From UBA1081 sp045636025 (GTDB lineage: Bacteria; Bacillota; Clostridia; Oscillospirales; Acutalibacteraceae), in assembly GCA_045636025.1 (NCBI GenBank), contig JAZTWP010000083.1, positions 1 to 19,916 of the forward strand: DNA of 19,916 nt, in the 5' to 3' direction. A program made the position numbers and the translations under genes. Under the pieces are notes generated by a model, which saw nothing but the letters and a program-made list of their open reading frames with translations, was not told the DNA's origin and searched no databases. Within the stretch, counting starts at the first letter, position 1. Each line of letters starts with the position of its first letter. This document shows positions 14,052-19,916 of this stretch, piece by piece.

Positions 14052-14702
14052 ATGAAAAGATTTTTTGCAGACGGAATGACAGTTCTTTTTCAGGGTGACA
14101 GCGTAACAGACTGTGGTCGTGACAGAAGCATCGCTTCAGGTATGGCTTGTATGGGTGACGGTTATCCCAGAATTTTTGCAGAAGTTTATAACACTCTTTT
14201 TCCCGACAATAAAGTTAAATTTGTCAACAGAGGTGTTTCAGGCGACAGAACAGACCATCTTCTTGAAAGATATGAAAAAGATTTCAAGGCAGTAAACCCC
14301 GATTTTATTTCCATTATGATTGGTATCAACAACACATGGAGAAACTTTGACGGCGGTGCTGATTACTGCTCTGCAGAGAGATTTGAGAGTGAGTATGATG
14401 AACTTCTTTCAAAAATCAAGGCAGATATGCCCGATGCAAAAATTCTTATTATCGAACCTTTTGCATTTACAGCTCATCCTGACAGAAATACATGGCAGGA
14501 AGACCTTGACGGCAAGAGAGATGCTGCAAAACGTCTTGCTTTTAAGTATGCTGACTGGTATATTCCTATGTATGATGTTCTTACAGAGGCTTCCGAAACA
14601 GAGTTTGATATGTATGAACTTTCTGCAGACGGTGTTCATCCCTGTGCAACAGGTCACTCTGTTATTGCAACAGAAATTCTTAAAACACTTGAAATTATCT
14701 GA
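14052..14702 (+). CDS. SGNH/GDSL-family hydrolase (esterase)
   Basis: A 216-residue cytoplasmic-looking protein without a signal peptide. SGNH blocks are all visible: GDSVTDCGR (15-23) with nucleophile S17, the block II glycine in NRGVSGDRT (59-67), block III GINN (91-94) with N93, and DGVHP (193-198 region) with D193 and H196. The family hydrolyses esters, including acetyl groups on sugars, lipids or peptidoglycan; the length and the DxxH ending resemble the carbohydrate-esterase type. It starts one base after the galT stop and lacks a clear separate ribosome binding site (only GAAAGTGTGAAG inside galT), so translation is likely coupled to galT. A role in removing acyl groups from an imported galactoside is inference from context. 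Confidence 0.9.
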   Translation: MKRFFADGMTVLFQGDSVTDCGRDRSIASGMACMGDGYPRIFAEVYNTLFPDNKVKFVNRGVSGDRTDHLLERYEKDFKAVNPDFISIMIGINNTWRNFDGGADYCSAERFESEYDELLSKIKADMPDAKILIIEPFAFTAHPDRNTWQEDLDGKRDAAKRLAFKYADWYIPMYDVLTEASETEFDMYELSADGVHPCATGHSVIATEILKTLEII

Positions 14703-14707
14703 TAATT

Positions 14708-15439
14708 ATGAATGTTGACGCGGCAGTACAACAGAATAAACCAAAAAAAGAGCGCATTGAGATTCTCGATGCGCTTCGTGGTTTTGCGGTTGTATTAATG
14801 GTGTGTCATCATTTTTTATATGACCTTGTTGTTTTTCTTGATGCACCCGAATGGCTTTTTTCAAACAAAGCTTTTGATATTCTTCAGCCGTTTTTTGCAG
14901 GTGTGTTTATTGTGCTCTGCGGTGTTTCTTCCAATTTTTCCAGAAGCAACATAAAAAGAGGAATCATAACCCTCGGTTTTGCTCTCGGTGTTACGGCTGT
15001 GACGATATATCTTGAAATGCCCATAATCTTCGGTGTGCTTCATCTTCTTGCCTGCTGTATGCTGTTTTACGGCATCACGTATCGATTACTTGAAAAGATA
15101 AACGGCATTTTTCTGTTGATTATCTGTGTTGCACTTGTGATTATTTCTGCTTATTGTGTCAATAATATTCCTGTGCAGTCAGACAAATTATGGATACTCG
15201 GCTTTGCGGCAGAAGATTTTGTAAGTTATGATTATTTTCCGCTTTTGCCGTGGCTGTTTGTATTTCTCAGCGGTACCGTTATCGGCAGATATATTGCGGC
15301 AGATAAGTTTCCCCGTTGGTTTTACAAGGCAAAAATTCCTGTTTTGTCTTTCATAGGCAGGCACGCACTTATTATTTATATTGCGCATCAGCCCGTGCTG
15401 TACCTTATAACACTTCTGATAAAGGGGATAGAAAAATGA
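14708..15439 (+). CDS. DUF1624/HGSNAT-like membrane acyltransferase
   Basis: A 243-residue protein with about seven hydrophobic segments. After a short cytoplasmic N terminus, RIEILDALRGFAVVLMVCHH (16-35) is the family signature, with R24-G25 and the H34/H35 pair at the position of the histidine used in heparan-alpha-glucosaminide N-acetyltransferases. Later marks are GVFIVLCGVSSNFSRSNIKR and the FGVLHLLACCMLFYG helix, then PLLPWLFVFLSGTVIGRY. The human enzyme moves acetyl from cytoplasmic acetyl-CoA to a glucosamine on the other side of a membrane; bacterial members are little studied. The start is five bases after the SGNH stop with no clear ribosome binding site. The stop overlaps the next start by four bases (ATGA). 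Confidence 0.85.
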   Translation: MNVDAAVQQNKPKKERIEILDALRGFAVVLMVCHHFLYDLVVFLDAPEWLFSNKAFDILQPFFAGVFIVLCGVSSNFSRSNIKRGIITLGFALGVTAVTIYLEMPIIFGVLHLLACCMLFYGITYRLLEKINGIFLLIICVALVIISAYCVNNIPVQSDKLWILGFAAEDFVSYDYFPLLPWLFVFLSGTVIGRYIAADKFPRWFYKAKIPVLSFIGRHALIIYIAHQPVLYLITLLIKGIEK

Positions 15440-16398
15440 AAAAGACAACTTCTCTGATTATGGGGTCTGTTGCGGCAGGTGCAGTTGCAATGGTTGCGGG
15501 CGCAGAGCTTCTTTATGAATGTACAATGAATGTAACATTTGCTAAAAAGGTTGCAAAGAAAATAGGGCTTCAGGACGACACGTTAATAGAGCTTTTCAAA
15601 AATAATCCTCTTTTCCGTGACAGCCTGTGCTGGTTCAGGTCTCTGAATCTCATTGACAATATGATAAGAAATGACAAGGGCGAAGAAATTCACGGCTATA
15701 TTATTGAAAATGAAAAGAAGAGCAATAAATGGGCAATCTGTGTTCACGGATATATGGGCTCACCAAGTGTGCAGTCACCCTTTGTGAAGCATTTCTATGA
15801 CAACGGTTATAATGTGCTTTGTCCCAGTCTTCGTGCTCATCATAAAGATGCGGAAAAATACTGCTCAATGGGCTGGCACGATAAAAACATTGTTCTTGAC
15901 TGGATTGACTATCTTACCTGTATGTATCCCGGTTGTGAAATCGTACTTCACGGTGTTTCAATGGGTGCGGCAACAGTTATGCTTGCGACGGGTGAAATTC
16001 TTCCCTATAATGTAAAATGTGCCGTTGCGGACTGCGGATATTCATCCTGCAAAGACGTTTTTGCCCACGTGATGAAAAACAATATGCATATGCCTTCATT
16101 CCCTCTTCTTAATATCGCAAATTCAATTTCAAAGGCTAGGGGCAATTTTGATTTCGGCAAGTGCAATCCCGCATCTGCCGTTGCAAGGTCAAAAACCCCC
16201 ACATTTTTTGTTCACGGCACGGGTGATGATTTTGTGCCCTACAGAATGCTTGATGTTGTTTTCAATGCCTGCACGGCAGAGAAAGAAAGGCTTGATATCG
16301 CAGATGCGCCTCACGCAGTTGCACTTGCATACGACCCTGACCTTTATTTTTCGTCTATGGACAGCTTTATTGAAAAATATTCATCAGTTTCAGCCTGA
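15436..16398 (+). CDS. Membrane-anchored alpha/beta hydrolase (YqkD-like)
   Basis: A 320-residue protein starting at 15436, where AGGGG sits in the upstream gene and the ATG overlaps its stop codon (ATGA); a longer frame to 15316 has no such support. Residues 5-26 are a single N-terminal hydrophobic segment, so it is probably anchored or exported. The alpha/beta hydrolase fold has the oxyanion HGYMGS (104-109), nucleophile elbow GVSMG (173-177, S175), HGTGDDFVP (260-268, D264) and a late APHA (H293). Architecture and length resemble Bacillus YqkD and other S9-like hydrolases. Likely an esterase or acylhydrolase; the substrate is unknown. Last gene of the galT operon; the next gene has its own promoter. 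Confidence 0.88.
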   Translation: MKKTTSLIMGSVAAGAVAMVAGAELLYECTMNVTFAKKVAKKIGLQDDTLIELFKNNPLFRDSLCWFRSLNLIDNMIRNDKGEEIHGYIIENEKKSNKWAICVHGYMGSPSVQSPFVKHFYDNGYNVLCPSLRAHHKDAEKYCSMGWHDKNIVLDWIDYLTCMYPGCEIVLHGVSMGAATVMLATGEILPYNVKCAVADCGYSSCKDVFAHVMKNNMHMPSFPLLNIANSISKARGNFDFGKCNPASAVARSKTPTFFVHGTGDDFVPYRMLDVVFNACTAEKERLDIADAPHAVALAYDPDLYFSSMDSFIEKYSSVSA

Positions 16399-16402
16399 AA
16401 TG

Positions 16403-16431
16403 TTGTAATAAACAGTAAAGTCTGTTAATAT
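16403..16431 (+). promoter_or_regulatory. Promoter of the alpha-galactosidase gene with internal inverted repeat
   Basis: TTGTAA (16403-16408) and TAATAT (16426-16431) are 17 bases apart with TG one base before the -10. AACAG (16411-16415) and CTGTT (16422-16426) form an inverted repeat lying in the spacer and touching the -10, a position where a repressor could act. Confidence 0.75.
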
Positions 16432-16463
16432 AAAACCATAAATTATTTTACGGAGGTAAAATT

Positions 16464-18635
16464 ATGATATCATTTGACGCTTCTCAGAAAATATTCAAAC
16501 TTGATACACCCGGATCAAGTTACATAATCGGCATCGGTGCAGAAGATTATCTTCTCAACCTTTACTATGGTGCTTATATTCCCGATGCAAATCTCTGGGC
16601 AAATGCAAAACGTATAAAGAGTGCATCTTTCAGCCCTGCAAACAAAAATATTCCTCACGAAGAGTTTTCAACAGACGTTGCACCTATGGAATATTCCTGC
16701 AACGGCAGCGGTGACTTCAGAATTTCTGCTCTTGCAGTAAAGAATGTTCACGGCAACACAACAACCGATATCCGTTATGTCAGCCACAAGCTCTACAAGG
16801 GCAAACCCTCTCTTGCACCTCTTCCTGCTGTTTATGTAAACAACGACAGCGAGGCAGACACTCTTGAAATTCTTGCAGAAGACTGCGTAACAGGCGTAAA
16901 GGTTACTCTTATTTACACAGCTTTCAATACTGTTGATGCAATCACAAAGAGTGTAAGAGTTGAAAACGGCGGCACAGATGCAGTTGATGTTGAAAGAGTA
17001 TTCTCAACTTGTCTTGACCTGCCTTCAATGGATTTTGACCTTATTACATTCTACGGAAGACACGCAAAGGAAAGATGCAGAGAACAGAGAAGACTCGCTC
17101 ACGGAATTCAGGGCATCGCAAGTAAGAGAGGCTCTTCAAGCCACAATCAGAACCCCTTTGCGGCACTTCTTCGTCACGGTGCAACTGAAGACAACGGTGA
17201 TGCATACGGTTTTAACCTTGTTTACAGCGGTAATTTTGAATTCAGCGCAGAATGTGACTACTCAGGCACAACAAGAGTTATTATGGGTATCAATCCCACA
17301 GATTTCTCCTGGCATCTTGAACCCGGTGAAAGTTTCCAGTCTCCCGAAGCTGTGCTTGTTTACACAGACAAAGGTCTTGGCGAAATGAGCCGTATTTATC
17401 ACAGACTTTATATGAACAACCTCGTAAGAGGCAGATATAAAACAGAAAAGAGACCTCTTCTCATCAACAGCTGGGAAGCTGCTTACTTTGATTTTGACAC
17501 AGACAAGCTCGTTGAATTTGCAAAGAATGCAAAAGAGCTTGGTATGGATATGCTCGTTATGGATGACGGTTGGTTCGGTAAGAGAAACGACGACACAAAC
17601 TCTCTCGGTGACTGGTTTGTAAACGAAAATAAACTCAAGGGCGGACTCGGTGTTCTTATCGACAGAGTAAATGCACTTGATATGAAATTCGGTATCTGGT
17701 ATGAGCCCGAAATGATTTCTCCCGACTCAGAACTTTTCAGAGCACATCCCGACTGGTATGTTCACGTTCCCGTCAGAGAATCTTCAATCGGCAGAAATCA
17801 GTATGTTCTTGACGTTTCAAGAGAAGATGTAAGAGATAATATCTGGAATCAGATGTATTCAGTTCTTTCAAAGAACAAGATTGACTACCTCAAGTGGGAC
17901 TTCAACCGTAATATTTCTGAGGCAGGCTCAGCACTTCTTCCTCCCGAACAGTCAAAGGAATTCTTCCATCGATTCGTTCTCGGTACTTATGACCTTATGA
18001 ACAGACTCACAACAGCATTCCCCGATATGCTTCTTGAAAACTGCTCAGGCGGTGGCGGACGTTTTGACCCCGGTATGATTTATTTCTCACCTCAGATCTG
18101 GGCAAGTGATCATACAGACCCCATTGAAAGACTTACAATTCAGTTCGGTACATCAATCTGCTATCCCGCTTCAACAATGGGTGCTCACGTTTCTGCTTCA
18201 GACAGAACAGGTTACAAGACAAAGGGTAATGTTGCTCTCTGGGGTACATTCGGCTACGAACTTGATCCCACAAAGCTTACAGAAGCTGACAGAGAAATCG
18301 TAAAAGAACAGGTCAAGGATTATCACAAGTATTATGACCTTGTTCACTACGGTGATCTTTACAGACTCATTGATCCTTATTTTGATCACTTCAAGTGTGC
18401 ATGGAGTTTTGTTTCACCTGATAAAAACGAGGTTCTTGCAACTGCAGTTATTATGAGAGAAAATATGGATCATCTTTTCATTCTCAAGCTCAAGGGTCTT
18501 GATAAGAACAAGATGTACAAGTGTCAGAAAACAGGCGAAGTCTTCTCAGGTGCTCTTCTTATGAATTCAGGCATCAATCTCTCAAATCTCAGATACACAG
18601 GCGACAGCGTAGCAATGCATTTTGTTGCTGTTTAA
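16464..18635 (+). CDS. GH36 alpha-galactosidase
   Basis: A 723-residue protein, the normal length of bacterial GH36 enzymes, without a signal peptide and so cytoplasmic. It hydrolyses terminal alpha-galactose from melibiose, raffinose or related oligosaccharides. The N-terminal beta-sandwich (about 1-320) precedes the TIM barrel starting at NSWEAAYFDF. Catalytic region: LVMDDGWFGKRNDD, GIWYEPEM, then YLKWDFNR with nucleophile D479, NCSGGGGRFDPGM, and SDHTDPIERL with acid/base D549. This spacing matches the classic Geobacillus-type enzymes (D478/D548). A small C-terminal beta domain ends the protein. GGAGG at 16452-16456 sets the start. Substrate range cannot be fixed from sequence. It is monocistronic or followed by the AEC transporter, with galT 2.4 kb upstream. 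Confidence 0.95.
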   Translation: MISFDASQKIFKLDTPGSSYIIGIGAEDYLLNLYYGAYIPDANLWANAKRIKSASFSPANKNIPHEEFSTDVAPMEYSCNGSGDFRISALAVKNVHGNTTTDIRYVSHKLYKGKPSLAPLPAVYVNNDSEADTLEILAEDCVTGVKVTLIYTAFNTVDAITKSVRVENGGTDAVDVERVFSTCLDLPSMDFDLITFYGRHAKERCREQRRLAHGIQGIASKRGSSSHNQNPFAALLRHGATEDNGDAYGFNLVYSGNFEFSAECDYSGTTRVIMGINPTDFSWHLEPGESFQSPEAVLVYTDKGLGEMSRIYHRLYMNNLVRGRYKTEKRPLLINSWEAAYFDFDTDKLVEFAKNAKELGMDMLVMDDGWFGKRNDDTNSLGDWFVNENKLKGGLGVLIDRVNALDMKFGIWYEPEMISPDSELFRAHPDWYVHVPVRESSIGRNQYVLDVSREDVRDNIWNQMYSVLSKNKIDYLKWDFNRNISEAGSALLPPEQSKEFFHRFVLGTYDLMNRLTTAFPDMLLENCSGGGGRFDPGMIYFSPQIWASDHTDPIERLTIQFGTSICYPASTMGAHVSASDRTGYKTKGNVALWGTFGYELDPTKLTEADREIVKEQVKDYHKYYDLVHYGDLYRLIDPYFDHFKCAWSFVSPDKNEVLATAVIMRENMDHLFILKLKGLDKNKMYKCQKTGEVFSGALLMNSGINLSNLRYTGDSVAMHFVAV

Positions 18636-18650
18636 TGTACAATTTATAAT
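18622..18650 (+). promoter_or_regulatory. Promoter of the AEC transporter gene, overlapping the alpha-galactosidase stop
   Basis: TTGTTG (18622-18627) and a consensus TATAAT (18645-18650) are 17 bases apart. The -35 lies within the last codons of the alpha-galactosidase gene and transcription would start near 18657. Confidence 0.65.
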
Positions 18651-18657
18651 TCACAAT

Positions 18658-18695
18658 CAGCAGACACTTCCGTTCAGGCGGTGTCTGCTGTCTTA
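18658..18695 (+). terminator. Hairpin after the alpha-galactosidase gene (terminator or 5' leader structure)
   Basis: CAGCAGACAC (18658-18667) pairs perfectly with GTGTCTGCTG (18681-18690). The following TCTTAAAAA is a poor T run, so as a terminator it would be weak. It also lies right at the predicted start of the AEC transcript and could be a leader stem. Confidence 0.55.
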
Positions 18696-18726
18696 AAAAT
18701 TTCAATTCCGATATGACGGTGAGGAA

Positions 18727-19749
18727 ATGACTTTTTTTGATATTTTTCTTTTTGCTTTCAATGCAATAATGCCTATTGTGTTGCTGATTGTTCTGGGTTT
18801 TGTGCTCAGAAAAATCGGTCTTCTGAATGACGGCTTTCTACAGACGGCAAACAAGTTTGTTTTCAATGTCAGTCTTCCCGTGTTGCTTTTTTATAATGTT
18901 TACAATATAGGCGATATTGGAGATATCCGATGGGGCACTGTGTTTTTTGCTCTGGGTGTGATTATTCTTCTGTTTTTTGCAGGATTTCTTTATTCCCGTT
19001 TCTTTATAAAAGATAACAGACAGAAAGGTGTTGTGTGGCAGGCTTTTTACCGCTCAAATTTTGCAATAATCGGTCTGCCGTTATCGGAAGCACTCGGCGG
19101 TGCAGAGGGTCTTGCAATCGCAAGTATTCTTTCGGCTTTTTCGATTCCCGTTTTCAATGCTCTTGCGGTTGTGTCGCTTTCTGTTTACACATCGTCAAAC
19201 GGCAAAAACAAAGTCAGCGCAAAAGACATATTGCTGAAAATCGCAAAAAACCCTCTTATCATCGGTGTGCTGACAGGTTTTGTTTTTCTCGGCATAAGAA
19301 AATTTATGCCCGTTAATGCTGACGGGGCAATTGTTTTTTCAATGAAAGACAATCTGCCGTTTCTTTATACAGCCGTCGGCAATGTGGCAAAAATCGCATC
19401 ACCGCTTGCACTTGTGGTACTTGGCGGAAAGTTCCGTTTTGATGCCATCAGGGAGCTTAAAAATCAGATTTTTGCAGGAACATTCGCAAGAATCGTTTTT
19501 GCTCCGACTCTGGGTATTCTCTTTGCGGTTGTCGCTTCACTTACGGGTGCTGCAGACTTCGCACCGTCACACTATGCATCGTTTATTGCGCTTTTCGGCT
19601 CACCCGTGGCAGTTTCAAGTGCAATAATGGCATCGCAGATGGATAATGATGACCAGCTCGCAGGTCAGATTCTTGTGTGGACAAGCATCGGCTCTGTACT
19701 GACGGTTTTCTGCGCTGTTGTTGCGCTGAAATCGGTTGGAGTGCTGTAA
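18727..19749 (+). CDS. AEC family transporter (auxin efflux carrier-like)
   Basis: A 340-residue membrane protein with about ten hydrophobic segments in two five-helix halves and a charged central loop (about residues 155-172). The N-terminal MPIVLLIVLGFVLRKIGLLN, VFNVSLPVLLFYNV and a FYRSNFAIIGLPL segment are characteristic of the AEC family, as are the second-half LALVVLGGKF and SPVAVSSAIMASQM segments. Members export or exchange organic acids such as malate or malonate, or are uncharacterised; the substrate here is unknown. The GGTGAGG before the ATG sits very close to it. It probably uses its own promoter at 18622-18650. No gene or clear terminator follows; only the hairpin-string element is seen. 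Confidence 0.92.
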   Translation: MTFFDIFLFAFNAIMPIVLLIVLGFVLRKIGLLNDGFLQTANKFVFNVSLPVLLFYNVYNIGDIGDIRWGTVFFALGVIILLFFAGFLYSRFFIKDNRQKGVVWQAFYRSNFAIIGLPLSEALGGAEGLAIASILSAFSIPVFNALAVVSLSVYTSSNGKNKVSAKDILLKIAKNPLIIGVLTGFVFLGIRKFMPVNADGAIVFSMKDNLPFLYTAVGNVAKIASPLALVVLGGKFRFDAIRELKNQIFAGTFARIVFAPTLGILFAVVASLTGAADFAPSHYASFIALFGSPVAVSSAIMASQMDNDDQLAGQILVWTSIGSVLTVFCAVVALKSVGVL

Positions 19750-19754
19750 ACAAT

Positions 19755-19900
19755 AATTTAGCTAAGCAGAAATTGATTGATATATCGTAGGGGCGATGAT
19801 TCATCGCCCGGTACGAATGTGCATTTTCCGAAGGAAAATAAAACGGCAGAGCCGTTATTGTTCGCTTTGCTCACAATCGGGCGTTGGATCAACGCCCCTA
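19755..19900. repeat. Hairpin-string intergenic element, right copy, inverted relative to the left
   Basis: The order, read on the plus strand, is the reverse complement of the left edge: flank AATTTAGCTAAGCAG, TAGGGGCG border, 9-bp stem with one-base loop (19791-19809 region), GTAC/GTGC stem, TTTTCC/GGAAAA stem, AACGGC/GCCGTT stem, a weak ATTGT/ACAAT stem (19857-19861, 19873-19877), and GGGCGTTG (19879-19886) with CAACGCCC (19890-19897), ending CCCCTA. The 8-base ends TAGGGGCG (19788-19795) and CGCCCCTA (19893-19900) are inverted repeats, giving a core of 113 bases. The remaining bases to 19916 hold nothing I recognise. Confidence 0.85.
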
Positions 19901-19916
19901 CAAGCTCGATTTTAAT

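Noticed and set aside
1..19916. The whole window as a composite transposon bounded by inverted repeats
   Set aside because: No transposase, integrase or resolvase is present, the interior holds housekeeping pheST, and a third diverged copy of the repeat lies inside; dispersed intergenic repeats explain it better.
1..19916. CRISPR array, tRNA or rRNA genes
   Set aside because: No regularly spaced direct repeats and no cloverleaf or rRNA segments were found by eye on either strand; a tRNA or Rfam scan was not possible.

Overview
The window looks like chromosomal DNA of a low-to-mid GC Firmicute of the class Clostridia, most likely a gut or rumen Ruminococcaceae/Oscillospiraceae-type anaerobe. 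The evidence is strong AGGAGG ribosome binding sites, sigma-A type promoters (TTGaca-17-TAtAAT, several with an extended -10), a T-box leader controlling pheST, a UPF0291/YnzC-type protein, a class II (Firmicute) galT, and two secreted proteins with type I dockerin domains, the hallmark of cellulosome-type or dockerin-rich Clostridia. This is inference from gene content; no 16S or other marker is present.

Layout. Left edge (1-133): a string of small hairpins. 160-965 (+): nitroreductase and a DUF1294 membrane protein, translationally coupled. 1024-1998 (-): secreted dockerin protein with a Pro/Thr/Asp/Glu linker and an unrecognised C-terminal domain. 2118-5871 (+): promoter, T-box leader, pheS, pheT and terminator. 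5928-5994: a shorter, diverged hairpin-string element. 6174-7793 (+): secreted dockerin protein fused to a family 3 solute-binding domain. 7842-10349 (-): GPH-type sugar transporter followed by a PHP metallohydrolase. 10464-12457 (-): UPF0291 protein then a large DUF2079 membrane protein. 12511-16398 (+): galT, SGNH hydrolase, HGSNAT-like acyltransferase (DUF1624) and alpha/beta hydrolase, tightly packed as one operon. 16403-18635 (+): GH36 alpha-galactosidase from its own promoter. 18622-19749 (+): AEC-family transporter. Right edge (19755-19900): a second copy of the left-edge hairpin string in inverted orientation.

How it fits together. pheST is housekeeping, predicted to be switched on by uncharged tRNA-Phe. 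The right half reads as a galactoside-use neighbourhood: a cytoplasmic alpha-galactosidase releases galactose, GalT links galactose-1-phosphate to UDP-sugar metabolism, and the divergent GPH permease is a candidate importer (galK and galE are not here). The SGNH hydrolase, membrane acyltransferase and alpha/beta hydrolase between galT and the galactosidase suggest acyl-group chemistry on a sugar or envelope glycan, which is only inference. The two dockerin proteins have the dockerin at the N terminus right after the signal peptide and carry non-enzymatic-looking domains; the dockerin/solute-binding fusion is the most unusual protein. The hairpin-string elements, with compensatory stem changes between copies, are the most unusual DNA feature.
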